Assembly: GCA_013397435.1 (NCBI GenBank)
Contig: VZRG01000305.1
Coordinates: 572,081 to 636,080, forward strand
DNA from: Erythrocercus mccallii
Lineage: Eukaryota > Chordata > Aves > Passeriformes > Dicruridae
Direction of reading: 5' to 3'
DNA: 64,000 nt
In this document: positions 12,284 to 27,300 of the stretch, in pieces
Position numbering within the stretch: the first letter of the stretch is position 1
How the letters are laid out: each line of letters starts with the position of its first letter
Program-made: the position numbers and the translations under genes
The notes under the pieces: model-generated
The model's input: only the letters and a program-made list of their open reading frames with translations
Database searches by the model: none
Told to the model about the DNA's origin: nothing

Positions 12284-15224
12284 CTCTTAGCCTGTCTCAA
12301 CTGCTGGTCGTCTTATACAGCCTGGAGGCCACACACTGCCACAGGAGGGATGACCATTTACCCTGTTTTAAACATCACTTTGACCCACACCGCCCTTCTG
12401 TTCTTGTGACAACTTGGCCCACAGCAATTCCAAAGGAACTGCACTCTCTGTATTTTATGAAAAGCATAAAATATTTTCAAATATTAAATGGAAGATTACA
12501 AGCGGCCTCATATTCCCAAACCACCTTAGACACTGACTCATCACTGCTGGAGCTTTCCAAAACCATGTCACTGTTGCTCCAATGTACTCTACCCACCCCT
12601 TGAAACAGAGCTGGCACAGCACAACTGTGGTTTACACTGCTCTGGAGCAGGTTTTGGTGAGACAGTGGAATTCCTCTGTAGAATACAGTATAGAAATAAT
12701 TACTTCTCTCTAGAGAACAGGATGGATTGAAGAACAGATGGGTTAAGGAGATATTACTGTTTCTCTGCTTTGGAAAACAAAGTTCAGACGCAGTTGCTGC
12801 AAGCTGTATTTCAGCTACTGTATGTTTAAATCACCCTTAACAGGCCCAGAGCATGCCCAGAGCATGCATCTGAGGAGCTCTGCTCAAAACAGCAACAAGC
12901 CTGTCCTCGCTCCCTCTGTGCCCCCAGGGACATCCATCAGCCATAAGGCTACTTGAAAGGATCTGTGGCGTCCAACTCTTCCAGCTCCAACCTGCAAGGA
13001 TGGTGTTGTTGGGAGGCATCTAGAGGCTGGGTGGCAATGTTCATGGTACTCTGGAGCTGCAGGACAGCTTTACTGTCAGAGGCTCTCATTCTGGCAAAAA
13101 AAAAGACTGCAGAGAAAGGAATACACAGGTCAAAAAGATAAAGTCATTGGCAAAGCAACTAGTGCATTGAGTAAGGGAAGGTCACCTAAAACTGTATCAA
13201 AGACTGCAAGTATTAATATTCTTGATGTTTATACTTTTAAACTTGTATTGGCCTGTGAAATTCTCTCTCCTGAAGAAATTATACAGGCAGAACAAACACA
13301 ACTACTACAAAGTAATATCCATCAATAAAGACAGCTAAGCGGTTTCCTTGAAATTAATTTGCATTAAGCATTCCAAATTCCATTTATTTTTCTGAAGAAC
13401 AATGTTCAGTATAAATTCTAATTCATTTTCAGCTCATTACCTCCTGATGCATTCAAACGCCATCGACAAAGACAAGAAAGAAGAAACATTATCTCCTCCT
13501 TCTCTCATTTATCATTATGGAAGTTTGGTACAAAGTCTGTCCTTACAGAAAAGCAAAAAAGGAGAGGGGAAGAAAAAAGGAAGAGGAATCAAATGCCACA
13601 AGCTGCAGCAGTCCCCCAGAACATAATACAATTCCTAATGAAAAGAATGCAAATAGTTGTCCTAGTAGACAGCTTTCACAATGGACTAATTTATTAATTA
13701 ATTTTTAAAACAAGAGCATAGGAGACAAAAAAAAATTCAGCAGTGAAATGAATCTATGTTTCTTTTTGATGAACCACAGCTAAGACTGTGCAGTATTGCT
13801 ACAGCTTTCTTAAAGAAAATTCCAAGCATGTACACAAAAATCGGACTATTTTGATTTTTTGCCAAACAGGCTACCTTCCAAGAATAAAAGTGTGGGAAAA
13901 AATGCTAGTACAGTGACAGAACGACATCCTTACTTCTCACTCCTAAAAAAGAGACAATCTGAAGATAAAATGAAAAGGTTGACAACTACTTTGTGGATCT
14001 TAGGCTCAAGTATTCCAAGAACCAAGGTGCAATAGTAAGTGATGTAATCTGGAGAAAGGGGATGAAAAGACGAAAGAGTGTCTAAAACACCACCAGGATT
14101 TTCCTGCGGGTTTATCAGTGGCAAATACTAGTGGTAGTCTGTAGTATTGGTAAAGGCATTTTTCTGTTAATTACTCAGAGAGAAAAAGTACTGATAAACT
14201 TGTTTCATTTTTTCTTGTGGGGAGGGTCTGGTAAATTTACTTCTCCCGTATTTTTTTTTCCCCCATAGTCAATGCAGAGACATCTTTAATGTGCAAACTA
14301 TGTAGGTTCCACCAACCTACACTAAACATTTTTAAGTGTAATCAAATTAACATGGTCTCAAGCATATCAAGTCCATAAATTTTGAATCTGCTATAAAGCA
14401 AGAGGCACTCTAATGCAAGTTTCTGTTTGTAAGGAGCCGGGCAGTACTCGATGGTGTAAACACAGCCACCTGTCTCTCTCTAGAGCCTTCATGTACCATG
14501 CAAGAGCCAGTGTGAACATTTGTTCGCCTAAAACGCTCGGCATATGGTTGAACTGACAATTTAATAATATCTTGATAAGGATGCTGCCAGATTTTTGGCG
14601 GGAGATAAGCATGTTTTATCGTTAAATATTTGTACTGCAGTAGCACCCAGAGACCTTGAGCAGAAAGGGCCTCATTGTGCCAGGAGCAGAGGGTAACCGA
14701 GTCAGTGACCCACAGAGCTGACAACCCAGGACAACTAGGCTACAGAAAACAGATTGAGTAGTGTACGTACCACATGTACTGCACTGGAAACAAGTGCTCC
14801 TCCCAATTCACCTACACCTATCTGTTAAGGCTTCTCCTACAGCCATAACTGATCCTCCTCAAATTGGGAGGATCTACTCTGCAGCAACTTCCCACCATGC
14901 TGAGAAACCACAGTGACATTCATGGGGGAGAAGACTTGTTTATCTCTGAAAACCAGGATTTTGAGGCAAAATCCAAGTGTGCATTAGTTTTCTGGACACA
15001 ACAGCTAAAGGCTTCACTAACAGCACCGCATATTGAAGGTTTGCTCCCCACACAGTTTCCTTTGAAGAGCTACACGTAAACATTGCTCTCCCACTGCAGA
15101 TCATTCCACTGCCAAAGTTATAGTTTACTCTTACCCATGATCCAGCAAAAATCCCTCTTCCTACCTACGACTCCATGAATGCTTTTTTTGTTTTCATAAT
15201 ATCTTCTATCCTTAACAACCAGGT
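12284..15224. other. Intron 1 sequence, no gene
   Basis: Ordinary AT-rich sequence with short poly(A)/poly(T) runs. The longest frame is about 104 codons (14410-14724, minus) with no recognisable motif. Confidence 0.6.
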
Positions 15225-15895
15225 TGTTGTAGGGTGACTTTATGATGCTTGTATCTCCAATCGTCTGTCCTGTTAGTGCTGTATATTGAGTTCTGTACCT
15301 TTAAAACTGATTCTGAGAGTGAACCAGGGAAAGAAGAAGCGCAGAGTTTGTTTTAAGAAAACTGCCTGACTCCTACACATTCTCTTCTCTTGTCTGTGTG
15401 TTCGTGGAAGCACATACAGCGGTGGGACAGAGACCTCCTGTGCTTCTAGTTAGTTTTAGCTAGCTGAGGCAGAGAAGTTCCCTGGACTGTTATTTTTTCC
15501 TTTTTCTTGAGACTGTTTAAATCTGCTCTGGACTGAAAAAACCCAAGGGAGCACCGAGGGCTTGCACTTGCGGCCCCACCGGGCCTGGACCTCCAGAGGG
15601 ACTGGGGTTGATAAAACACTGAGAGACTGAGCTACCCCCACAGCAAGGACTTTCTCAGTTTGCCATCTCTCTTCGGAGCAGCAAGAGGTTTTATTGTTTC
15701 ATTGTTCATTTTATTGTTTCATATTATTCATTCTTTGTGCTTATAAGTATTTTGTTTGTTAAATAAATAGTTTTTTCCACTTTTCTCTAAAAAAATCACT
15801 TTCCCAAACTAGCTAAGGAGAGGGGCTGTTTGAGTTTTCTTTCCAGAGAAATCCTTTTCGAAGATTTCTTCCCAAATTTGCCCTAAACCAAAACA
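15225..15895 (+). mobile_element. Solo LTR of an ERVL-like endogenous retrovirus
   Basis: The element begins TGTTGTAGGG and ends CCAAAACA (TG...CA). It is flanked by near-identical 5-bp copies CAGGT (15220-15224) and CAAGT (15896-15900); a 5-bp target duplication is typical of ERVL. A poly(A) signal AATAAA at 15762-15767 sets the plus orientation. The U5-like end (AGGGGCTGTTTGAG, then CCCTAAACC) matches my memory of common passerine ERVL LTRs. No gag/pol/env sequence adjoins it, so it is a solo LTR left by recombination. It is antisense to FOXO1, the orientation tolerated in introns. Confidence 0.75.
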
Positions 15896-18800
15896 CAAGT
15901 GAAAAGTGAATAGAGAAAATGGATTATGCACAAAATCAAGCCTTGGGGTACTTTCACTCCATTCACATTGCTAACATCGAGATAGTTACATAGCCATTAC
16001 CAGAAGAAGTTTCCCCAGGGTGCACATTAAATATAGTGGCAACCCCATAAAAACAGAAAACAATCCCCTGTATGCCACAGCTGTCTAACTCTTATCCTTC
16101 AACCAGTATTTCCTACTCAGTTACTTCCTATAATAAATGCGCTTTATTAAACCAGGTGCTGGGATAATCAAAATATCTATGACCCCTGATACAGAGAAAA
16201 TGAGAGAAATGTAAGTTTCTATTTAGAAAGAAACTGTATTTACAGAAACTAAGCAGTAAGACTACAACAATGGAAGACCTCACTACAAGCAGAAATGTCT
16301 CACATCTGATTCACCTTAATCTTTGGACAATGGCACAACACATTTGCTTCAGTTTTAAAACCATCTCCTTTGCAGCAGCACCATTATTTGTGTTTTGGCC
16401 ATTTTACACGGTTCTGTTTTTTAAACATAGACATACCACACACAAATTGGCAACAGAAACGTTACTTTTAAAAATATAATTTTATAAGTAGGTATAATAT
16501 ATATATGTATTTCCTTATATATGTTTGTATATTTATAATCCTTACATGTTAAGATGAGGCAATCCTCATGTTAACGTAATGTAAGATGAGGCAGTCTTAA
16601 GTTGCACAACAGCTGCTAACACCTCCTTTTCCATAGCTCCACTCCCAAAGGAATAAGCAGAAGCAGGCTCACATAACTTACTTTCATCCAAGGCTCATAC
16701 CAACATACAAATTCTTGTATATTTTTGCCTGGCATGTGTTTTCAATTGCTTTTTGTGTAACACATTTTCCCCAACTTCATATTTAACCAGAGGTTTAACT
16801 TATATAACCCCTATAGTACTTTAATGTGCCTTTACAAGTCCCCTTCACAGCTGACAGTGAACTCTGTCCTTACTGCTATTTGCAGACATGTCTGCACATG
16901 CAAGGTAGCCTCACTCTGCCTTCTTATTTCTAGGACTTGTGGTAGTATGCAAAACAGATCATTTCCAAGAAGGCTTGTCATGATTTTAGTGAAAGTCGTT
17001 CTAAAAGACCAGAGAGCCTTACTGCATCTTTTAACGGTAGTCAATGGGATTCATATTTTTATTTAATAACTTTTTTGTTTCTGCCTCTTAGCAAGAAATA
17101 TGACCGAAAACTTCAACAGCAGCAAGTACCTTCTTGATGACGATTCTCAGCTTGCGAAATTTAACAAATATTTTATGCATACAAATAACAATAATATTAC
17201 ATCATATTTTAGGAGCCCAATGTGACAGCAGTAGCATTATTTCTTATTAATTTAATTTAACGTGACAAATTTAGAAAATGAAAATGTAGTATTTATGAAG
17301 ATATATGCACAACTTGAAAATTCAGTGTTATAGTTATCCATCTACTTTAAGTCAAAGGTACATGCTTTCAGCAAAATAAATTCAAAACCCTTGCCTGAGT
17401 GGGATGGATGCATGCCTTCATCTTGAACTTTAATTAGAATAGATCCCAGGCAGAGAAAAGACTGGAGCAGAAGGATCTTAGGCCCTTATTCCCAGAAGAC
17501 CACTTCTATATTCTGAAATTCACTTTTAAAACATCATTTGACTGCGGTTGGGTAAGAAAAAGAGCCTGCAGGCAGTACTAAGCACATTCATATTAACTGG
17601 TTTTAATCCTGACATTAGGCCTGACAGGTCAAATATTCCCTGTTCTTGCCAGCTGCATCTCATGGATCCCCTGCCATGGGGTACTGCCTGCCTCCTCCAG
17701 TACATCCTCCTTCTCAGAGGGTGAGAACACACAGCTTTCCCTGGACAGACAGCAATGCTAAGGGGGGAGAAATCCTTTTACAACTGAAGCTCCTCCCCAC
17801 TCCTTCCTCCCTGCCTTCACTATCATTGTGCTGTAAAACAAACTGGAAGGGAGATGTCGGGATAACAATCACAGGAAGAGGGTTTGTGACAGCCTGGCCG
17901 CAGAGTTACGGTGCCCCGAGACGGGAGGGCAAAGGTTCATGCAGGAAACGATGCTGAGACCAGGACCCTGCCCCACTGGCAACAGGCCTCTCAGGGCTAC
18001 AGGGTTTGGGAGCAGGAAATGTATTTTGCCTGTTACCATTTTAAAGAGCCACTGTACAGTACAGGCTGCAGGATGTTTGCATTTACAAAAGATCTCAAGG
18101 ATTTGCACTTAGGGAAGCCCACTGTGCACGGCTCTGCACTGCAGCACAGCTCGCAGCGTGCTCTGCAGCATTTGAGGGCCACACAAGGAATTGTAACCTC
18201 TCTCTCGCTCGAGTTGGGAAAAAATTCAGCACCTCCTCCCAGAGAAAAAGGACTTCCCTGGATCCCAAGATGCCTTCCAACAGTGGCAACAAGTTAGTCC
18301 GTTAAAGAAAAGCATCTGCCAAACCAAAACACAGACTTGCGGGTTCCAAGGGACTCGGGTGCATTTGAGAGCTGGTGCAGCTTCCAACACCACTAAACAC
18401 TGACTACAACAGAAATCACGCACTAAGGAACTAAGAAGTGCTTTTGAAAAATAAGTATGTTTATTTTAGATGATTCAGAGTACTGTGTGCTCTAAGTTAA
18501 AAAACTCCCTGAGAAAGGATTTCTGATTACACTAACTCAAGTTATACTCCCTTTTGCTAGTGACTCCCTCCTCACCTTCTGCTGGAGGAGAAACAACAAC
18601 ATCACATGCTGTGCTGCAGGTTTGTGACAGGATAGATATTCGTAAACACTAGGTCATGTGTCTATCCCATTTTCCGTGTTTGTAACTTCATACCGTTTAT
18701 TTATATGTTTTGAAATTCCAATATAAACATAAGTTTAAGATCCCCTAAAAGCTGCCCATCCTGGCAATAGCAGATTTTCTAATTTGTTTACCTAGATATA

Positions 18801-21316
18801 TATACACTGAATAAAAATACGACTTTCACTTGTGTTTCTCTACCCCATTTCAGTTGAAATTCCCATTTGGCCATTCACAGCAGAAACACTGGGCTTTGGC
18901 TGGGCATATTCTCATACAGCTTCTCTTATATTTCACAGCCTCACTAGTGTGTTACTGCAGCCAGTGACTCCAAGGCTGTTTTTTGAACTCAGCCTCCCCA
19001 CATAAATGCCTCTTTTAGAAGCTCTAGCCTGGCACCAATTTCATGCTGATGCATGTGATAGAGGCCAAAGTCTCAAAGCTATAAAACCCGGCAAGTTCAA
19101 TCACCCACGGGAGCATGAGGCACAGCGTTCTGCCCACACACTGCTGTGGAAAAAAGCATACCCAGACGTCCTGATCCGATTAGCAATTCTGGCACCAAAT
19201 CCTCACCCAGACAAAATACGTGTGACTGATACTTGCCTAGGACCAGTTCAAGGTTTCTCAACAGCGTAGGCAAAACTGAATCTGGTGGCATTACCACTGG
19301 TTCATAAGTGGGAAGCTGAGAACAGCCTCAAAAAGGTGTTTCCCACTCCCTGCAGCATGACCTCCATCCATCCATCTACCTCATACACACTCCCACTGCA
19401 GCATACCCATTCTCTATCTTCTCAAATCCAGACTCAACTAGCCAAATCCATCCAAGTCTCATTCCTTCTACAAAAACTGTTAATCCTCCACCTTGTTGTG
19501 CTGCAATCCTTAATCATGGTCAGGCAAATTTCAGGCTGCTGCAAAAGGGAAGAAACCAGGCAGGGGGTTTCTTCGTCTTGGAGAAAGGAGGCAGTGGAAT
19601 GTGGCAAAAATACACAGATTGAGGGTCTTTCTTCTTTCACCACAATCCCACAAGGCTACAATGATGACTGATGCTGCTGAAGAGTGCTTCCCTCCCACAA
19701 AAATGTGGACTGCTCCTCCCAGTGCAACAGAACTGTGTAAAGGGGAAGTAAAACAAGCCATCTGGGCACCACATCAGTCGTTGCCACCTCTGGTCCAAGC
19801 AGCACTGGCAATCGTCACCCTGCCAGCTTCACACACACCATAACATTCCTCAACATCCTCACATGACATGCACAAGGGCTGGAGTTCAAGGACACAGGGA
19901 GGTATCTTCGTCCCAGCTCTGCAGAAACCATCACTAGAAGGTCCATTCCCCATAGGTGTAAAGAAAAAGCCACTAGATGCCATGCAGAACATTTTTCTGG
20001 GAGCAGCTATTTTGTAACAAAGGGATGGTAAAAGGAATACTGTAAAAAAGGAAGAATAAACCATTTTAAAATTTAAAAAACAAAAAGGGACGGGACCCAG
20101 TTATACAAAGCAATAGAGCAAGAAAAACTGCGTGTGCAGGGAATGCACTTCAAAAGAATGGATTGTTTCCATCTCTCAGAAAGGAAGACAACTCAAAACC
20201 ACACCTAAATACTTCCAACACTGCAACAGCTTAAAACTTCTTTGCTGCCTTCTCTGATTTTCCATGGTTATTACCTTGGGACTCAGGGGCTTCTTGACCA
20301 GATGCTTAGTGGTAGGTTCACAAAGGAAGCGATGGCTCAAAGAAATGAGCAGAGACCCAAAGGCAGTAAGGACCACACCACGGTTTCTGACATGCTATGG
20401 AATGGGTTTTCTCTGCACTGTGAGCTCACTATCATTTTTTAAATGAAATAACATGCTTCCTAGAAAGACACTTGCTATTAAGTATTTGGGTTAACTACCA
20501 CAAATAGTCTCTAGCAGAATACTTCTCACGGAAGTTTTTTACTGTCTATGTATGTAGAGCAAATTTAGAAGTCATCCAATTATAAGTACTTGCTCTTCAA
20601 GGAAAAAAAAAATCAAATTTTTACTAGCGCATGTTCTCAAGTTTTTCTCAGAAATTTAGAACAAAATATACACAGATATCCAGCTGGAGTTTTTCAACAA
20701 AAATTCTTATTGTAAAGCAAATGACAAGGGAAGCACACGTACTTGAGCTTAACACAAATCCAGCTTGATAAACTGATGGAAATATGAGGTTAGTAGGATT
20801 TAATTCATTCTTAGCTTTAAACCAGTCTTTGATAACAAGTGTGAAGCTAATAATACTAAATAACTGTAGCAGAAAGATGCTTGGCATATGTAGAGTTAAT
20901 CACCTGTACACTCCTGGTTTATGATTACAAAGATGCTCATTATCCAGCATTGTGCATCCAAGGAGACATGTAACCACTATATGTTTCTTTACTAACCTCG
21001 ATGTAAGTACCTAGAATTTAGTCCTGCAGCTCTCATTTTTATTTCATCACTTTTTCTCCCATGTGCAGTTACATCTTTTCTATTTCATAGATAATTATTT
21101 GCCTGGGTCTTTTTAGGTTTAAAGAAAAGTATGAAGCAGAAAACCCTCTCAGCTGGAGACCTAGCTTGCCTAGAGAAAGGCTTGTGTTAACCAACACCTA
21201 ATGCAGTGCTACCACGAGATCAAGTAACAACAGCAGAGAAAAAACATAGTACTTTGACAACACAAAAATCTCACTTAAAAAAGCCACTTTGTAACTCCCA
21301 AGTAACAGCTACTTAT
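15896..21316. other. Intron 1 sequence, no gene
   Basis: Contains a TATATA-rich stretch (16494-16540). GC is slightly higher at 17640-18300 and 18960-19850, where frames up to 128 codons occur on both strands without recognisable domains. Confidence 0.6.
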
Positions 21317-21392
21317 ACCTATATATACTATATATATAGTGTATATATATATATACACACTATATAAGCTTATATAAGCTATATATACTTAT
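21317..21392. repeat. AT-rich palindrome cluster
   Basis: Alternating TA sequence containing successive perfect palindromes: ACTATATATATAGT (21328-21341), a 20-bp one beginning GTGTATAT (21339-21358) and TATATAAGCTTATATA (21361-21376). It is a cruciform-prone, slippage-prone tract. Confidence 0.85.
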
Positions 21393-24300
21393 ATTCTGTT
21401 CATAGACATACAAAGGTAATTTCTTCTTTAAATTATCAGGCAGCTCTTTCTACTTATACAGTCACATGGCCCCCTATGAAAGCACCGATTGACTACAATC
21501 CTATCTCCAAACCTGCTACCCGTCTGTCCACAGGAGCTCCAGGGCCATTCACATGTTAAGCCCGTTATGGAAGAAGCTCTGTGGTTCTGCAAACAACATA
21601 GTCAAAGTCTGTTCAAAACCTGGGCCTTCCAGTTTTCCTTTGAACACAAGTTCAGGCCAGATTGAAAAGAAAAACAAAAACCAGTCATTAAAGGAACATG
21701 GTCTACACGATAAATAAAGGATTCATAATATAAATTTACCCTGGAACTTACATTGTTTTTCAACTTCTGTATTTTTCACAAAATCTTTACCTACTGTTAC
21801 TTTTCAGAATAGGTATGTCTGTATTTTAGTCTAGAATCTTGTATTTCCTCTGCATCTTGGAAGACCTGTGCAAACCCATGAGAGCTAACAAGCCTACAGA
21901 AAACAGGTACAATTTTGAATACTTGGATTGATTTAAGGAGAACTGCACTGGTTGAATACTTCAGTTTTTTCTAAATATGCAAATATGCAAAGATTTATGA
22001 AGATGCAGTTTAACATACAGACAGCAAGTTATGAAGTCTAGCATTACCATTTACTTATTAAGAAAACTGCATGTTCACCATCAGATTGTTTTCCCAGGTC
22101 ATCTATGCCTTCAGCCATCAAACATTTTTTACACACCCTGGAGCATCAGCACAGCTAGTGAAATTCCTGGGCTCCTACAATGAACTGCTTGTAAGCCTGA
22201 TTTTGCCATTCCCAAGAAGCCTGAAGCCATGAGACTTTCTACTAAGGTCTAAACTGTGTGCTTTCTTACATTCTGATTATGACAACACATTAAGTAACAC
22301 ACACTCCCTAAAGGTGATCTAAAAACAAATGCAAAATTTGCTATGCGAACAGTTTTTGGAAGCAGTTTTTGTGATCCCCTGCTCAAATTACTCTGCACAG
22401 CTAAGTGTGCAACCTGCGCTGGTAAAGAAAGCAATTATTTTGACTGTCATCAAGTATCAGATTTCGAATAGATACAATATTGCAAGACAGAAAGGCCACA
22501 ATACTGGTGTACTTTCTGAACAATCAGGCAGGGAAGAGACAAAACAGTAAAATATGTGTTGAGCAGAGGAGCAGGCTTCAGGGAGACAATGATGAGTAGT
22601 CCGCTTAGCAAGAAGAGGTGGGTACATGAATCTAAAGGGGAGTTTAAGAGTGGATCATGTAAAGCCTAACCTCTTTGGGAGAATAAATGACAAAAAATTA
22701 GCTCTTATACGTATAGGAAGAGTCATGGAATCTTGATTTGGCATTTGTACCTCAACATGTACTCAGTATCTGGCAACAAAAAGATTAACTCAACAGCAAA
22801 CCTCAGCATAAGCTTAACTCTGAGGTTAACTTCTCCATCTTCCTCATAAAAAAGCAATTCAACTCTTATGCACCCCACAGAAAATCAAGAGGCCAAGATT
22901 TTCAGTTTCTCTCTGCAGTTTGTCTCTTAAGTAACTTTTGCATGTGTTAAACGTGGAAGGGCACATCTGAATCCTACTCCATTTGTCACCCTCTGACAAA
23001 AATCAAGTCAACACGAGGGTCTATCAGCAATGCAGCTCAGGGAACGTTCAGCCAGATTTCAAATGAAACCAAATCACCAGCATAAACCAACCTACAGATC
23101 GCCAGTGATCTCTGTTCTCAGGATCACAAGACCTCAAGTCTCTGCTGCTGGAGGAAAGAACAATGAAATATTGGCAGAGCTCCTGTGTGTGGAAGGAGCT
23201 GTAGCACTCACCTGCAAGCTGGACTGGTCCCTCTCACTGAGTGAGCTGGCCTTTCTTTCAGCATGGGGAGATGAGGCTGTCTGAACACCAATGCCTAAAG
23301 GGCAGGGCACTGGCTGCACTCTTATTTTTGAAGACTGTCAAAGCAGACATGATTTTCTGACCTAGCTTCCTACTTCTCTGATTTACTCTGTACATCTGTG
23401 GGTTTGAGCAGACTAGAGACAGCCAGCCATGGGTTGCCTCCTTTGTTGTTTATCAAAAAGCAAAAGGACCATTGTGGCTAAATAGCTACATGGGAGGAGT
23501 CTTAGCTCATCCACTAAAGAGGATCTCAGTATTCTCTTCCAAGTCATCTTTCAACACCTAGATATCTCACATGGCCCAGAATTTCACAGATGCCCTCATT
23601 TATCAGTAAATGCAATAAATAGGCTCTTACGGAAAAAGTAGAGTACAAAACGATGTCACGCATCATAGTAAAAGGAGCATTTTAAGAGTTGGCTTGGCCC
23701 ATCAAACCCAAATTCTGCTTGTTTTTATTCCCAGGACATACACAAGCATCAAAGATGATGGAATAGATGCTTCTACAAATGCAAAGAATGAAAGCCAGGA
23801 CTTACCATCCAAAAACGAACCCAAGCATTCATTTCTCAGGCTATGCACAAGTGCAAGGTTAAAGCCACTAAGTGCCAAAACACAGCCACCTCTAAGGTGC
23901 CATGAAGCAGTGACTTCGCTTCAACACCACAGGATTGTTTACAAGAAGGGAAATAAAGCTCAACTTCTCCAGCTGAAGCTGTAGAGGAATTCAAGGCAGC
24001 CAGAAAGTAATTATTCAGCTGGAGTTTGGCCAGGACACTGGAGTTAGCACTGCCGTTCTCAAAGACTGTGTCGGGGGGCTATGCAGTGACCACCAGCACC
24101 GTCTATTGTCATCAGTGCTGCTTCCCACAGAACCCAGGTTTTCCTTGGAAAGCTCCCATTTCTGGATTGAGCAAGCCCAGCCCTAGTCAGTTTGGGAACA
24201 ACATAGGACAAGGAGGAAGGGTGAGAAGCATAACTATTAGTGTCACTTTCAAGAGCAGTAAATTTTACATGGATTAAAGGGATGAAATCTTTATATATAG

Positions 24301-27300
24301 CAAAAAGGATAATTATAATGAAGGCATCTGTCTAGCTGGCACCACCTACAGCAAGACCTGCAAGCAGTAATTGTACAATAACAACGTGATGTTTAGTGTG
24401 AGGTTTAGGACATTCTGCCAGAAAACCTAAAGTATCCAGGTTGTAAAACAGTGTAATAAGTAGGTAATCCCCAGCCTGGCGTCCAAGTTACTGCCCTAAC
24501 CTGTTCCTTATGATTATAAAATGTCTCGGTGTCAGCAGGTTCACTGTGAGTCAGAGCTGAAATAATAAATGGCTTATTCTCCATCCTGATGGAGGAAATA
24601 CATCACGGCTCATTGTGGCTCACTTACTGAGGCTTTTTTTTTTCAAACAGGAAAATGTAAAAATAACCAACTCATTCTGCCTTATTGCACTTATTTTTGA
24701 TTAACAAGGCCCTTATTACAATCAAATTAGAAAAGAAAAAACAGCATGTTTTCAATATGGCCTGCAAAAACAATACCTTAGGAAAAAATACCGAAGAAAA
24801 ATACTGCGCAAACAGCTGAAGAACACAAAATTTGACAAACAGTCTCTGCCGAAGTGATTCCAACACTTGGCTCCTGTGAACAACAGGTTGCCTGAGCTGA
24901 GGTAAAGGTCTAGGCTGTAACCTTGAGGCACTTCTGCTCCCAAAAAGCTGTCTTTAGTCAGGTCCCCATGTTCACAACACGATGACAACTCAAGTAGAAT
25001 GTTTGCACACTCTGGACCTCTAGCTGTGAACTCCAGAAGAAAGGTGCCATCTCTTGCTTTGCACATTGTTGGCAAGCAAACAGTGCCCTACTTCTGTCAG
25101 GTCTGCCCCAACACTCCACATAAACCACACAAAATGTCTCCCTTGAAAGCTCTTAAGAGACCCATGAAATGCCAGTAACTCAAAAAAACTCATCCTTTAC
25201 TTAACACAGAAATATGTAACAGCAGGAGTATTGTAAGTAAGGTGCCATCAATACCTTACACTTTTTGCAAACTGAAAGAATGGTAACAAGTAGAAGAAAA
25301 TAAGCATCATTATTTTATGGACTTAGAGAAAAAACATAGACATATTAAGATGATTATTTCAAGCTCAGATTTGGAGCACATGAATTTTTATGAACATACA
25401 GAGTGGCCTACACATGTAGAATACTTAAAACAACAGCATATATAAAAACTAGAACAATACAGAAAAACCTATAAGCAAATTATTACATTTTTAAGTAACA
25501 TCCATTCTCAAAAAAGAAATTGAAGTACCTATATTAAAAGAAAATACAAAGAGAGCATTTTCAGAAATTACTAAGGAAAAAAAAGGAGCGTGAATATCAC
25601 AAAAACAGCCCTAAATGTTTTCAGAGAAATATCTGTCCGAAAGGATTGCAAGTTCTAGGACCCTGCATATTTCAAAGACACAATAATTGACATTAGACTT
25701 ACAAAGAATAAAAAACTCTTTGACTTAAAATAACATGCATTAAGAAAATAAAATTTCTCCAATATTTTATTGTGGGGGAAATATCCTCACATTTTTCTGC
25801 ATTATATGTAGAACAACAAATTATAAATTAATGATTTAGACTGGAGTAGGAAAAAAAAGTTAATTTCCAGAGTACTACTGCTAATAAATTGGTAATCAAA
25901 AACTAAGTTATTTATGACCAGTACTATATCAAAAATGCAGATTAAAGTATAAAATTAATGTTAGAGTGGTGTCTCTTGACTGCAAGTTTTTTAAATGTAC
26001 AGTTTAAATGTACACTATTTCCATTTCTTGCATATCCTTTCTGCAGCTTCTAATGCACGCTTTGGTGACTCAATTTTATGATGACCTTTAAAATATCAAC
26101 ATCCTGTGGGCAGCAGTGGCCAGGACTCAGAGCTACAACTGCAGCAGGGCAGGCATTTTCATCCTGGGCACGTTTTGCCACGCCAGAGTTTGCCTGTGAG
26201 ACACTGCAGCGCTGGTTTCCACCCCATGCTGTTTTCGAGCTGAAAACCCCGAATAATTTGAGTTCTGTTCTGGTGCTATCCATCAGCCCTAATTCTTGGC
26301 AGCTACTTGAAAGGGCTAATGATCTTGCAATGGAGTCATGGGACTTTGACTCATGGTCCCAGCTTCAGCTCCAGGTTCCACCACCAGCCCCCACACTGCT
26401 CCAGGCCCCTGCTGCTCCTCAGCTTCCCCAGCACCAGCGAGAACGCCGAACCCCGCTCCTCCTGCACCTGTCTCTAGGCTTCATATGCAAGGCTGTCCCC
26501 CTTGCACCCTCTCCTCTCCACTGCCCTTCACAGAAATCATGCCATAGTGAAAATACTGATATGTGAAAGGTGGATACGCTGAAGTTATGCAAACACAACA
26601 AACCATGCCATGCTTTCCTGCAGGTTAACATCATCACCTCCCCACACCACATACCCCACAGCTTCCCATGGGCATAACCCTGATCCCACAATCTGCACCC
26701 CCTCTCCAACTTCCCTACTTTCACTCCTTTATCTTTAGCAGCCCCCAAATACTGCAAGCTTCACGTGAAAGGCCTCCAAACTCCACAGCATCCTTCAGCT
26801 CCTCGTGAACGTTCCTTGGAGCATCCACCAGGTCCCTAAAAGAGCTTGGACTGGCCAGCAAGCTACTACCCGCCAAGAAGAAAACAGGCAGTCCCAAGCA
26901 TGGTTACTTAACTCTTGAACTGAACTTTTTTTAAAAAAGATGTTTTTTGACATCCATAATAATGAATATTCCAGTGATGAGCACAGAAGCTGGATTCATT
27001 ACTGCCTTGTGACTCATTAAGGGTTTTTCTAAACTGAGCAAAGTTTCCATATTTTTGGGCCACATCTCACATCAGAGCTACACTTCAAGGAAGTGTTACA
27101 AATCAAAACAATTTTGATGACAACACTACAAAGAAGAACAAAATACTCAGCATTTGGAATGGCAAGAAATTGGGATTTATAAATATCCCCCAGATACATT
27201 GAGAATTTTTAATCCCTTTCACACTTTGGACTTCAACCCTTTAAAATGCAGGAAGAATGGTTCATTTTAAGCTTCTGGACCTTTTTTTTAAAATTTCATT

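Noticed and set aside
26078..26566. 162-codon plus-strand frame
   Set aside because: GC-richer patch, low-complexity Pro/Gln/Ala region, no splice-like edges and no family resemblance.
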